Assembly: GCA_023435895.1 (NCBI GenBank)
Contig: JAEZLH010000033.1
Span: 124,001-188,000, forward strand
Reading direction: 5' to 3'
Source of the DNA: Bacillota bacterium
GTDB taxonomy: Bacteria > Bacillota > Clostridia > Lachnospirales > Lachnospiraceae
DNA: 64,000 nucleotides
The first letter of the stretch is position 1; the number at the start of each line of letters is the position of its first letter. This document shows, piece by piece, positions 17,328 to 26,056 of the stretch. The notes below the pieces were generated by a model. The model made no database searches, was not told where the DNA came from, and worked only from the letters and a program-made list of their open reading frames with translations. Both the position numbers and the translations under genes were made by a program.

Positions 17328-17636
17328 ATGGATGAACAATTTATTCGTAATCGAATTAGTGAATTACGTATTTTGAAAAATGTATCAGAAAGAAGCATGA
17401 GCATTGACCTAGGACATAGCCCCAGTTACATTCATAGCATCGTTTCCGGCAAAGCATTGCCATCAATGTCAGAGTTTCTATATATCTGTGAATATTTTAA
17501 AATTACCCCAAAAGAGTTTTTTGATGAGGGTTCCGAACATCCCTTCTTGATTAAAGAAACTGTAGAGGATTTAAAGTCCCTCGATCAAAAGCAGATTACA
17601 AATATTCATGAAATCATTAAAGGACTAAAAAAATGA
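17328..17636 (+). CDS. XRE family HTH regulator
   Basis: The protein has 102 residues. The HTH is in residues ~5-60: RISELRILKNVSERSMSIDL, then GHSPSYIHSIVSGKALPSM and the YFKITPKEFF helix. The remaining ~35 residues (EDLKSLDQKQITNIHEIIKG) probably dimerise. AGAGGTGAAC precedes the ATG. It is a Cro/CI-like repressor, probably of itself and the divergent small gene. The terminator hairpin overlaps its stop codon. Confidence 0.9.
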   Translation: MDEQFIRNRISELRILKNVSERSMSIDLGHSPSYIHSIVSGKALPSMSEFLYICEYFKITPKEFFDEGSEHPFLIKETVEDLKSLDQKQITNIHEIIKGLKK

Positions 17637-17669
17637 AGCCAGTGCCAAAAGCACCAGCTTCATTTTTTT
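17634..17669 (+). terminator. Rho-independent terminator
   Basis: TGAAG-C-CAGTGC pairs with GCAC-CAG-CTTCA, followed by seven T. It starts at the stop codon of the XRE gene. Confidence 0.85.
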
Positions 17670-17689
17670 AGTTATTCCTATGATTAGGG

Positions 17690-17770
17690 TGGTCTGTTTA
17701 TACTGTGTCAATGGTAATTTATATAAATTCAATATTGCCACAATATATTCAGACATTTTGTTATAAAATC
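17690..17770 (-). repeat. Dispersed intergenic element, copy 3 of 5
   Basis: On the minus strand it reads AAATTACCATTGACACAG then TATAAACAG. It lies between the XRE terminator and the 3' end of the dehydrogenase gene. Confidence 0.6.
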
Positions 17771-17803
17771 TTAATCATGACTCACAGAATATATCAATCC
17801 ATC

Positions 17804-18784
17804 TTACAACAATGTTTTACATGTCCCAGCTGATTTCATATCCACAATACCCTGTATACCGCATTGCACCATATTACGTACAGCCAGGTCCGTATAAAAC
17901 GCCATATGCTGTGTCATTACCACATTACGAAACTGTCTTAAATATGCCATATTCTGATTGGAAAGAATGTTAATTCTATGATCCACATGAGTGATTCCTG
18001 TCTCATCTTCAATTACATCCAGCCCCAAAGCCCCAATCTTCGTACTTTCTATCCCTTTAATTAGTGCCTGATTCTCCGCCAGCTCTCCTCTTGCACAATT
18101 GATAATTATTACTCCATCTTTCATCTTTTCAATCGAACTATCATTAATCATATGATAGGTACTCTCAGTTAAAGGAACATGGAGTGTAATGAGATCCGAC
18201 TGTTTATACAGCGTATCCAGATCCACATAGGTTGCGTATGCCTTTACCTCTTCATTTTCATGATCACTATATGCAAGAATACGACATCCAAAAGAGGACA
18301 ACAGTTTAATTACGGCCGCTCCAATCTTTCCTGTTCCCATTACGCCTACCGTCAATTCACCAAGTTCCTTCCCTTGTAGTCCGTTCAGTGAAAAATCATT
18401 CACTTGCCCTCTCCATAAGGCTTGCTTATAATTACGCAAACACATGAGCATTAGCATAATAGTAAATTCTGCCACTCCCGAAGGGGGATAGGAGGCGTTG
18501 CATACCTTCATTCCAATACTCTTTGCATACTCTAGATCAATATGATTATATCCGATGGTTCTTGTTGATACGTATTTAACTCCGTATGTGTTCCAAATAT
18601 CTAAAAGTTCTCTATGAATAGTTCCCTGTCCAAGAATCGTTACTCCTTCACAGCCTTTTACAAATTCGGCATTTTTTATATCAGGTACTTCTTTATGTAT
18701 TTCTAGGGTGAGCGAATTTCTTTCACCAACTCTTAACAGCTCTTCTTTTTCATCCTCTCGTGCTTCATAGACGCAGATTCTCAT
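17804..18784 (-). CDS. D-lactate dehydrogenase/VanH-like D-2-hydroxyacid dehydrogenase
   Basis: I start at the ATG at 18784 (MRICVYEARE), behind GGAGGGACTACT; the open frame extends 27 codons upstream without a site. The 326-residue protein has the Rossmann motif GVMGTGKIG, the catalytic arginine in NCARGEL, the glutamate in DVIEDETG and the histidine in MTQHMAFYTD. It reduces 2-oxoacids to D-2-hydroxyacids with NADH. It could make D-lactate in fermentation, or act like VanH; no D-Ala-D-Lac ligase is nearby, so a resistance role is not supported. It is a lone gene. Confidence 0.92.
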   Translation of the reverse strand: MRICVYEAREDEKEELLRVGERNSLTLEIHKEVPDIKNAEFVKGCEGVTILGQGTIHRELLDIWNTYGVKYVSTRTIGYNHIDLEYAKSIGMKVCNASYPPSGVAEFTIMLMLMCLRNYKQALWRGQVNDFSLNGLQGKELGELTVGVMGTGKIGAAVIKLLSSFGCRILAYSDHENEEVKAYATYVDLDTLYKQSDLITLHVPLTESTYHMINDSSIEKMKDGVIIINCARGELAENQALIKGIESTKIGALGLDVIEDETGITHVDHRINILSNQNMAYLRQFRNVVMTQHMAFYTDLAVRNMVQCGIQGIVDMKSAGTCKTLL

Positions 18785-18892
18785 AGTAGTCCCTCCATTT
18801 AAGGTATAGTTAGATAAATGTGATACTTGATATTTATAATTATTGAGCAAAACACTGTAAAACAATTACAAAGCGAAAGTTAAGCCACAAGG

Positions 18893-18959
18893 AGCATAGC
18901 TATGCTGATCCTTTTCAGGCAAAAAAATAGAACAATGGTACACATCCTTGTGACCGTTG
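18893..18959. promoter_or_regulatory. Palindrome and hairpin upstream of the dehydrogenase gene
   Basis: A perfect 14-bp palindrome AGCATAGCTATGCT lies at 18893-18906, flanked by AAGGA and TCCTT. A second imperfect hairpin follows: CAATGGT-A-CACA with TGTG-A-CCGTTG (18933-18959). They lie in the 454-bp gap 18785-19238, about 110-175 bp upstream of the dehydrogenase start. Function is unknown; operator or small-RNA structure are both possible. Confidence 0.45.
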
Positions 18960-19102
18960 TCTATCCAATTTAATTCGTATATACAATCTTTTTATTGGCT
19001 CTCTCTTAGCTCCATGATTCTTTAATGTAATTATATTAAAATAATTATCAGATTGCCAATAGGAATACATAATAATATAATAACTTTATCTTATAGTTGA
19101 TA

Positions 19103-19214
19103 TTGTTCACTCCAGGTTCAGAACATGGCATAATGATTACGATAAATAATTTCCGAAAAGGAGTATTTGCATATGTCGTAATCATATTCCCAACTTTGAC
19201 TGGGAGTGAACAGT
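19103..19214. repeat. Long imperfect inverted repeat upstream of the LysR gene
   Basis: Left arm 19103-19142 runs from TTGTTCACTCC to ATGATTACGA; right arm 19174-19214 runs from GTCGTAATCAT to GGGAGTGAACAG. The ends pair over 10 bp or more on each side, with a less conserved middle, around a ~32-base spacer. A third copy of the right-arm sequence occurs at 51057-51101, so this is a repeat family rather than only an operator. Confidence 0.7.
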
Positions 19215-19238
19215 TACATATAGTTAGGGAGGCAACCC

Positions 19239-20141
19239 ATGAATCTTAACCAATTAAAATATTTTATAACCGTTGCTGAATGCAAGAATTTTACAAGGGC
19301 AGCCAGTCAGCATTTTATCTCCCAAACGGCAATCACCCAACAAATACAGTCTTTAGAAGAATACCTTGGAATACAATTATTTAATCGTTCCTCCCGTCCG
19401 ATTTCATTAACTCCAGCGGGTCAGGTATTTCTTACAGAAGCAAAGGCAATTTGTGAACGAATGAGTGTTGCTGTAAGCAAAACAAAGGATGCTTCAACCG
19501 GACAAACCGGTACCCTTCGAATTGGATACACAAAGGGTTATGAACGAAGCAATCTGTCCAATCTACTGAGAAAATTTCACCAAGAGAACCCTGGTATTCT
19601 AATCACCTGTTATCGGCATGATAGTGATGTCTTAAGTTCAGGACTCCTTACTATGGATTTTGACTTGATTTTCACCTGGGACAGCACCAATATCGTACAA
19701 GAAAAGAAGGTAGACTACTTCCTCTATGAACAGGTACCCTTGGTCGTCGCCATGCCCGGCAACCATCCTTTTGTCCACCGTTCCACCCTGCATCGTGAGG
19801 ATTTAAAATACGAAAGGATATTATATATGTCTCCCTCTGCCTCCGGTAATTCTTTTGGAGATAAACACTTTATGGAGTTGTATAGTAAGGCGGGATATCA
19901 GCCAGATATTATTTTTCGTTCCAATGATGTGGAAAGTATACTGATGATGGTGGCTGCAGAGGAAGGTATCTCTATCTTACCCTCCTACACAACCAACAAA
20001 CTTATGAATGCTGAGAATATTGTTTTTTCTCCCTTGGTAGGTAGGGAGGAGTTTGAGAACATCATATGTGCTTGGAGAAGCGATTCAATGAGTCAGGTGT
20101 TAAAACAATTTATTTTAAATCTGAAAGAGCATCCTTCGTAA
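19239..20141 (+). CDS. LysR family transcriptional regulator
   Basis: The protein has 300 residues. Residues 1-60 are the LysR winged HTH (MNLNQLKYFITVAECKNFTR, then ASQHFISQTAITQQIQSLE), and residues ~88-295 are the periplasmic-binding-like effector domain beginning GTLRIGY. AGGGAGG precedes the ATG by about eight bases. The normal LysR partner would be a divergent gene, but none lies close; the dehydrogenase at 17804-18784 is the nearest upstream candidate. Its last 32 bases overlap the convergent DUF1275 gene. Confidence 0.93.
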   Translation: MNLNQLKYFITVAECKNFTRAASQHFISQTAITQQIQSLEEYLGIQLFNRSSRPISLTPAGQVFLTEAKAICERMSVAVSKTKDASTGQTGTLRIGYTKGYERSNLSNLLRKFHQENPGILITCYRHDSDVLSSGLLTMDFDLIFTWDSTNIVQEKKVDYFLYEQVPLVVAMPGNHPFVHRSTLHREDLKYERILYMSPSASGNSFGDKHFMELYSKAGYQPDIIFRSNDVESILMMVAAEEGISILPSYTTNKLMNAENIVFSPLVGREEFENIICAWRSDSMSQVLKQFILNLKEHPS

Positions 20142-20820
20142 AAGACTTCTCATTTTTTTGCCACATTAGCAAAAATACAAAGATTAGGAAAAGTGGATTC
20201 AGCCAAACAGCCTTAATATCCATTTCTTTAACCATGATATAACCAAAGGTCGCACCCATAATAAATACTCCAATAATTTCGTAATACATCAAGCTTTCCT
20301 GTAGTAATTTTTTATCTTTGGTGTACCAATATCTGCAAAAACTATCCGTTGCAGAACGGATATTACCAATACACATGGTTGTCGCGGTATTATATCCATG
20401 AACGGAACGGAAGCTCTGCACCTGAATGCCACAGGTTAAGGACACCATGCTATTCGCTAATAAATTCAAATTTCGAGTGAGAAAACCAACCAAAAAAAGA
20501 ACAATAATTTCAAAAATCACTGCAATCTGTCGCCAATGAATCAATTTGCTATACTTATAGTGTGAGCTTAGCAAATGAGAAATGACTATGCCAAGTACAA
20601 AGAACATAACAGGACATAGATACTCCAGGGAAAGCCTCCAATTTCCTTCACTTAAATTAATGCCGAATAGTATCATATTGCCTGTTTGGGCATTCGCAAA
20701 TACTTTATCCCTGCAAAGATAGGTATAGGCATCCATATATCCACCGGAAAAAGCCAGAATACTGCCTACGAGAATTGATTCTGACATTTGTGTTTGAGAA
20801 CTTCTTATCTTAATTTGCAT
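20110..20820 (-). CDS. DUF1275 (YoaK-like) membrane protein
   Basis: The protein has 236 residues and about six hydrophobic helices. It shows the family features GSILAFSGGYMDAYTYLCRD and FANAQTGNMILFG near the N-terminus, then SFRSVHGYNTATTMCIGNIR. DUF1275 proteins are widespread inner-membrane proteins of unknown function, often suspected transporters. Its 3' end overlaps the convergent LysR gene by 32 bp, so there is no terminator between them. It is a single-gene unit. Confidence 0.9.
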   Translation of the reverse strand: MQIKIRSSQTQMSESILVGSILAFSGGYMDAYTYLCRDKVFANAQTGNMILFGINLSEGNWRLSLEYLCPVMFFVLGIVISHLLSSHYKYSKLIHWRQIAVIFEIIVLFLVGFLTRNLNLLANSMVSLTCGIQVQSFRSVHGYNTATTMCIGNIRSATDSFCRYWYTKDKKLLQESLMYYEIIGVFIMGATFGYIMVKEMDIKAVWLNPLFLIFVFLLMWQKNEKSFTKDALSDLK

Positions 20821-20938
20821 ATTATCTTACCTGTTTTCTTTATACTTTTATCTTTGGAACTATCACATCAGTATCTTAACATAAACGAATATACTGTCAA
20901 GAAATTTATCTCATTTTATGATGTTATGGCCAATTAGC

Positions 20939-21006
20939 CCTGTATATACTGTAACAATGACAATTGGCACAAATCCAAAGCACAAATTCAAAAGCTTCAT
21001 ACTTCG
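20939..21006 (-). repeat. Dispersed intergenic element, copy 4 of 5
   Basis: On the minus strand it begins CGAAGTATGAAG, contains GGATTTGTGCCAATTG and reaches CATTGTTACAGTATATACAG. It lies between the 3' end of the FAD-oxidoreductase gene and the DUF1275 start. Confidence 0.6.
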
Positions 21007-21060
21007 ACAAATATCACTAAATAACTCCGTTGGCTATTAGAATCTACAGAGTTATATTTA

Positions 21061-22782
21061 TCACATGATATCCCAGGAATATATATGTGCATTTTCTGCT
21101 CCCCAAGTGCACTCTGGAATCACTCGAATTGCTTTTGCCTTAACCTTCAATTGGATTTTAACAAGTCTCTGATAGTTTTCTTTCTTTCGATAAACGACTA
21201 CCCACTCATCCTGCACTAAAATCTCAATTCTGAAATCCTTTACCATTGTGAGTGGTATGTGATAATCGTTCTGGACAAGAGGATAATTACAGGGCATATT
21301 ATGGATTCTTCGGTTTAACTCACTATCAAAAATGAATCTTAATTCTGAAATCTCTTCTTCCTGTTCAAATCGGTACTCAGTCCACTCTCCTATGGACGCA
21401 ATCCAACCGTTATCTTCTTCACCAATCGGACGATCATATCCATTTCGAAGCTTCTGTGGTTCTCCTGAACTAGAAGTTAATTCACCCTTTTGGGACAGAG
21501 TTGAGATTATTCGTTTATGCCAGGGAAGATAGCAATCATCCTCCATAAGCATTTGCTGTAAGGAAGAAATCTCTTGATCATATATCTCCCTAGGGGTTAG
21601 GTGCTTTGCCGCAGCAATGGACACTGCCGTACCTATGGCTTGACCGAGAATTGAGCACGTGCCCATTACTCTGGTTGCACTTAGTGCCGCATGGGTTGTG
21701 CTGATATTTCTTCCTGCAAGGAATAGGTTGTTAATGTTTTTAGAATATAAACAGCGATAGGGAATTCCAAAGGGTGAGGGTGCTTCATGAAATATTGTAG
21801 GATATCCTTTCTTATAACGAAAACCTTCCGGAAAATGATCATCCATGCTCCATCCACCATACCCAACCAAATCCTCAAATTTACCTTCTGCCTTCACATC
21901 GTTCTGATTTAGGATATAATCTCCGATGCATCTTCTGCTTTCTCTCTTTCCAGGCAGAAAACCAATCCAGTCAATTACCCAATTCTCCACACCGTGATCA
22001 CCATAGTTCTTCATGTGATCCCATACACCGAATACAATTTTCAGTAGTTGGTCACGAAGTTCTTCTGTATCATGAATTGAGTCATCTTCTCCTCCCAGTT
22101 CAATCCACCAAAAATTTGTCACCTTATCGTGCTCCCTATGAGGCAAATCCTCATCTGTGGGATATTTTTCAGCCCATACTGGTGCAATAAATGGCTGCGG
22201 ACGATCCGTCTCCCTGATTTGGAAAAGACAGCTCATACCCATGGTCTTCTGATCTTGTACCTCCGGTTCAATAGATTCGTTAAATTCCTCTCTGGACTCC
22301 CTCCCAATCCGGTATTCTGCTCCGGATAGCATGCCCAAAATACTATCCCCGGAACAGTCTCCAAAATAATCAGCTTCTACCGTATGCCAGGTTTCTGTGG
22401 TTAACTGCCATCCTTTTACTGACTTAATGATACTGTTCTCCACTCTTGCTTCCATACAGCTACAATTTAACAGTAATATAATATTTTTCTCAGCCCTGAC
22501 TTTTTCATATAAAATACTGTCCCATATAGAATAGCTCGCTGATGGGTTACGATATAGATTTTCTAACTGTATTTCTTCCAATATGCCAGTTTCACGGTTA
22601 TTCTCCCCATGTGCTCCACAGATCCACATTCTTATCTCAGAGGAAGCATTTCCGCCCAGCACCGGTCTGTCATGCATTAACGCTACGCGCACTCCATGTC
22701 TTGCTGCAGCGATAGCAGCACAGAGCCCTGCCATTCCCCCTCCTACAATACAAAAATCCACTTTGTGATTTATTTTTCTCAT
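21061..22782 (-). CDS. FAD-dependent oxidoreductase (FAD_oxidored family) with C-terminal beta-sandwich
   Basis: The protein has 573 residues. It opens with the dinucleotide-binding motif FCIVGGGMAGLCAAIAAARH, then VLGGNASSEIRMWICGAHG, the hallmark of the family found in gut and plant-degrading anaerobes. GDCSGDSILG and FLAGRNISTTHAALSATRVM complete the FAD domain. Residues ~470-573 look like a beta-sandwich of discoidin type (EWTEYRFEQEEEISELRFIF). No signal peptide is present, so it is cytoplasmic. Such proteins are tied to carbohydrate loci but few have known substrates. It is divergent from the PocR-AraC regulator. Confidence 0.88.
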   Translation of the reverse strand: MRKINHKVDFCIVGGGMAGLCAAIAAARHGVRVALMHDRPVLGGNASSEIRMWICGAHGENNRETGILEEIQLENLYRNPSASYSIWDSILYEKVRAEKNIILLLNCSCMEARVENSIIKSVKGWQLTTETWHTVEADYFGDCSGDSILGMLSGAEYRIGRESREEFNESIEPEVQDQKTMGMSCLFQIRETDRPQPFIAPVWAEKYPTDEDLPHREHDKVTNFWWIELGGEDDSIHDTEELRDQLLKIVFGVWDHMKNYGDHGVENWVIDWIGFLPGKRESRRCIGDYILNQNDVKAEGKFEDLVGYGGWSMDDHFPEGFRYKKGYPTIFHEAPSPFGIPYRCLYSKNINNLFLAGRNISTTHAALSATRVMGTCSILGQAIGTAVSIAAAKHLTPREIYDQEISSLQQMLMEDDCYLPWHKRIISTLSQKGELTSSSGEPQKLRNGYDRPIGEEDNGWIASIGEWTEYRFEQEEEISELRFIFDSELNRRIHNMPCNYPLVQNDYHIPLTMVKDFRIEILVQDEWVVVYRKKENYQRLVKIQLKVKAKAIRVIPECTWGAENAHIYSWDIM

Positions 22783-22852
22783 AACTACACTCTCCTTTTA
22801 TACCTTTCGCTTTGTTTAAATAGCTAATCCCCCTGTAAAATAAGGTGTTATT

Positions 22853-22876
22853 ACATTCATTTTGGACGATGAATGT
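22853..22876. promoter_or_regulatory. Inverted repeat in the divergent FAD-oxidoreductase/PocR-AraC region
   Basis: ACATTCAT and ATGAATGT (8-bp arms, 8-base spacer TTTGGACG) lie 71 bp upstream of the oxidoreductase start and 130 bp upstream of the regulator. This is a candidate operator for the AraC protein. Confidence 0.45.
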
Positions 22877-23006
22877 GGGCTATTATCAGGCAACTCCTCC
22901 TATTATAAGATTGTTAACTCTGTTCTTCCTTAATCATTCTGCTATATTTCTGGACTTTTCTGCATTAATATTTTATAATATATAAAAAGATTCGAGAGGT
23001 GAAACC

Positions 23007-23921
23007 ATGGGAATCAGCAATCATGACTCTTTATCTGAATATATGGCCTATTTGAAAGACGAACTTAATATACAAATCTGCATCAATGATTTTACTGGTT
23101 TTATCCCTTTGGACAAGAATTTAGACCATGTGCTACAACCTTATATGGCTCATACCAATCCCTATTGTATGTACATTAAATCTGACAAAAAAATGATGCA
23201 GAAATGTCAGTCTATGAAACGAAAGATTATCACAAAATGCCACAAAGAGGGAACGTATTTTAAAGGAGTCTGCCATGGGGGTGCTACAGAATTGGTTTAC
23301 CCAATCTTTTATGACAAACAACTTCTTGGGGTTATCAATGTGGGAATGTTTCATGATCCCTCCGATATCAGCAGTTATTTAATCAAAAGAGTATGCAGAA
23401 ATTCCACCCTAAAGGAAGAATTGTGCAGAGAGTTTTTTGATAAGAGCACCAAACAAATTCCATACTATGATTTGGAACACCAACTTTCTGTTCATTTCAA
23501 ATTTATTGCGGATTATCTATCGAATCTCTATGGGAAATTATCATCACACTACCATGCTGCAGATTTATTAAAAAAGAAACATAACTATAATGAAGATCTG
23601 GTATTATCCCAATGCATACAGCATATTAAAGACAACTATCTGAGTATGATTGAAGTTTCTATGCTTCAAACACTTTGCCATTGTAGTGAGTCCTATATTA
23701 ACCATATATTTAAAAAAAGAACTGGATATAGTGTGAGAGGATATGTCAATAGGCTTCGAATTACAGACGCGAAAGAGCTGTTAATTCACTCCTATTTCAA
23801 TATATCAGAAATTTCTTTGAAAACAGGCTTTTCTGACCCTGACTATTTTTCAAGAGTATTTTCAAAGATTACGGGGATATCTCCAAAGAAGTACCGGGAA
23901 CGTTTCAAAGAAACGAAATAA
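23007..23921 (+). CDS. PocR-domain AraC family regulator
   Basis: The protein has 304 residues. Residues ~12-165 form a PocR sensory domain (LNIQICINDFTGFIPLD, KKMMQKCQSMKRKI, GGATELVYPIFYDKQLLGVI), named from the propanediol regulator PocR and thought to bind small polyols or carbohydrates. Residues ~205-302 are the AraC DNA-binding domain (TLCHCSESYINHIFKKRTGY and TGFSDPDYFSRVFSKITG). It probably controls the divergent FAD oxidoreductase; an inverted repeat lies between them. GAGAGGTGAAACC precedes the ATG. Confidence 0.9.
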   Translation: MGISNHDSLSEYMAYLKDELNIQICINDFTGFIPLDKNLDHVLQPYMAHTNPYCMYIKSDKKMMQKCQSMKRKIITKCHKEGTYFKGVCHGGATELVYPIFYDKQLLGVINVGMFHDPSDISSYLIKRVCRNSTLKEELCREFFDKSTKQIPYYDLEHQLSVHFKFIADYLSNLYGKLSSHYHAADLLKKKHNYNEDLVLSQCIQHIKDNYLSMIEVSMLQTLCHCSESYINHIFKKRTGYSVRGYVNRLRITDAKELLIHSYFNISEISLKTGFSDPDYFSRVFSKITGISPKKYRERFKETK

Positions 23922-23961
23922 ATGGAACTAACGTTACATGAAATAATCGATAATTTAAGAG

Positions 23962-24966
23962 ATGGATGTGATCAAGATGCCACTAGTTAAAATATTAAAA
24001 ATAGCCCTCGGTAGTGCTCTAGCTATCAGTATCGCGAATGTTTTGGGGCTGAATTATGCCGCTGCTGCCGGTATTATTACTTTATTAACCCTACAAAATA
24101 CCAAGAAGGAAACACTTTTTGTGGCTTTGAAGAGAATCATTGCATTTTTCGCAGCCTTTGCTCTTGCATACTTTATCTTTGGGCTGTTTTCCTTTTCCGC
24201 CTTCAGCTTTGGTTTATTCCTACTTTTTTTCACCGGGTTTTGCTTTTATTTCAAGATGGAGGAGGCAATCCCTTTAAATGCCGTATTAGTAACGCATTAT
24301 CTGACGGAGCAGAGCTTATCTTTGCAAATGTTTCTCAATGAAGGGCTATTACTTCTCATCGGTGCCGGAATTGGCGTCGTCCTTAATTTGTATATTCCAA
24401 ATAACATCAAACAAATTCGAGAGAAACAAGCAAGTATTGAAACAATTCTAAAACAAGTATTACTACAAATGTCGGAGGGTTTACAAAAGGAAAACCAAGA
24501 GGATAATAGCACTTATTTGTCTGAGTTAAAGTCCCATATTGATTATGGTTTGGAACAAGCTTATCAGAATATGAAGAATACCTTCTTTCAAGATTCCAAG
24601 TACTATATCACTTATATGGAAATGAGAAGCAATCAATATATTCTGTTGAGAGAGATTCAGGAACGAATTCGTAGCTTAACCATGGTTCCACCTCAGTCCA
24701 AAGCAATATCAGATTTTTTCCGTCAAATATCAGCCAGACTTTCGGAAAGTCAGAATACAAAGGAGCTCTTTGTATTATTAAATGAATTATGGCTTGAAAT
24801 GGAGAGAAGCCCACTCCCCTCAACCAGAGAAGAATTTGAAAATCGCGCTATTTTATATATCGTTCTAATGGATATTCGCATGTTCTTACAGCTAAAGAAA
24901 GATTTTGTTGATGGCTTAAGTGAACAACAAAAATCACAATACTGGGATCAAGCTACAACTAAATAA
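23962..24966 (+). CDS. Aromatic acid exporter-like (ArAE/FUSC) membrane protein
   Basis: The protein has 334 residues. Residues ~5-140 carry the ArAE_1 membrane domain: LKIALGSALAISIANVLGLN, AAGIITLLTLQNTKKET, then four more hydrophobic helices. Residues ~145-334 are a helical cytoplasmic domain (the ArAE_1 C-terminal type). ATG codons at 23962 and 23977 are both possible; neither has a strong site. It begins 40 bp after the PocR-AraC gene on the same strand and may be co-transcribed. Its stop is 26 bp from the convergent Crp/Fnr gene. Substrate unknown. Confidence 0.88.
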   Translation: MDVIKMPLVKILKIALGSALAISIANVLGLNYAAAAGIITLLTLQNTKKETLFVALKRIIAFFAAFALAYFIFGLFSFSAFSFGLFLLFFTGFCFYFKMEEAIPLNAVLVTHYLTEQSLSLQMFLNEGLLLLIGAGIGVVLNLYIPNNIKQIREKQASIETILKQVLLQMSEGLQKENQEDNSTYLSELKSHIDYGLEQAYQNMKNTFFQDSKYYITYMEMRSNQYILLREIQERIRSLTMVPPQSKAISDFFRQISARLSESQNTKELFVLLNELWLEMERSPLPSTREEFENRAILYIVLMDIRMFLQLKKDFVDGLSEQQKSQYWDQATTK

Positions 24967-24992
24967 TAACGATGATAATGTAGACCCCAAAA

Positions 24993-25709
24993 TCACTGAT
25001 ACAAATCTGCGGACAGTTCCTGTAATACCTTCTCGTCTATAACATAATAGGAACTGTCTGTCTTTTTTATTATCTTCCTGATACAAAGTTCTGACAATGT
25101 ACGAAGAAGATGTCGATAGCTTGTTCCTAATAACTCTGCTATTTCCGTTAGATTTTCATTGAATTGTATAACTGTCTTGTTTGTGTGATTTTTTTCTGAA
25201 TCTGCTAGAATAATACGCTCTCCTGTCGTATAGATATAGCTTGCCAAGCGGTTTTCCAACGGATAAAGCAAATTAATGGAGCTGTTTTTCGAACATCTAT
25301 TTAACTTTCCACCAAGGGAAGAACACACATACCTTAAAAACTTTGCATCCTCTAGAAGATACTTCCTTACATTACGGTAAGAGATTCCGATACAGTAGGT
25401 ATCCTCAATTGCCTGTACATTCGTCACTGCTTTTACGCTATCCACTGCCTCCAAATCCCCTAATACTTTAAAACTCTGGTAGAAACATAAAAGCAATGAC
25501 TTTCCATTACTAAGGGAGGTAAATACTTTCGCCTTTCCTTCCGTTAAAAACAAAAGGTATGGAATCTCCTCCCCTTCCTTTACCATAAACTCACTCTTTC
25601 GAAATAATAACAGCTCCATCCATGGGGTCATATCTGTTGAAAATATGTCATTCACCTTATATCGCTTGATGTATTCTATCATCTTCACCTGATTATTTAT
25701 TTTTATCAT
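24993..25709 (-). CDS. Crp/Fnr family transcriptional regulator
   Basis: I start at the ATG at 25709, seven bases after AAGGAGAG; an ATG seven codons upstream (25730) is less well placed. The 238-residue protein has a cyclic-nucleotide-binding-like beta-barrel (EEIPYLLFLTEGKAKVF, LGDLEAVDSV) and a C-terminal winged helix (LTEIAELLGTSYRHLLRTLS). The FNR cysteine cluster is missing, and the phosphate-binding cassette of true CRP is not visible, so the ligand is unknown; it resembles YeiL-type members. It is divergent from the DMT transporter pair, with a perfect palindrome between them. Confidence 0.9.
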   Translation of the reverse strand: MIKINNQVKMIEYIKRYKVNDIFSTDMTPWMELLLFRKSEFMVKEGEEIPYLLFLTEGKAKVFTSLSNGKSLLLCFYQSFKVLGDLEAVDSVKAVTNVQAIEDTYCIGISYRNVRKYLLEDAKFLRYVCSSLGGKLNRCSKNSSINLLYPLENRLASYIYTTGERIILADSEKNHTNKTVIQFNENLTEIAELLGTSYRHLLRTLSELCIRKIIKKTDSSYYVIDEKVLQELSADLYQ

Positions 25710-25960
25710 AAAATCTCTCCTTCTTGCCATATATCAGTTTGATAATCCATTTATCAAAACAAATTATTTCTAATACTGTGTTTTCTTTATGACTTGGCGA
25801 AAACATTGTATGGATTTCATTGGTGTCATTCTAGAATCAAGGTTTTGCGGTTCTACAACACGTCTTTATGATATTCCTTATGGAATTTCAGAATATTTCA
25901 TCATCCGCTAAATCATAAAACATAGTCTAGTCTCTACATGTTATATTAATCTTTTTCTAT

Positions 25961-25980
25961 AGTATGACATATGTCATACT
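25961..25980. promoter_or_regulatory. Perfect 20-bp palindrome, probable Crp/Fnr operator
   Basis: AGTATGACATATGTCATACT lies between the divergent Crp/Fnr gene and the transporter pair. TATAGT at 26001-26006 could be a -10 box without a good -35; its start site would be near 26012, which centres the palindrome at about -41.5, the class II activator position. TATGAT at 25996 is an alternative -10. The rest of the 347-bp gap has nothing else convincing. Confidence 0.65.
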
Positions 25981-26056
25981 TCCTAGCAATTTATTTATGA
26001 TATAGTTTTTTCAAGAAAAGAGTTAACTCTTATAAAAACTCTAATATGGAGGTTGT

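Noticed and set aside
17804..18784. VanH of a vancomycin-resistance cluster
   Set aside because: Neither a D-Ala-D-Lac ligase nor VanX, nor VanR/VanS, is adjacent; a fermentation role is at least as likely.
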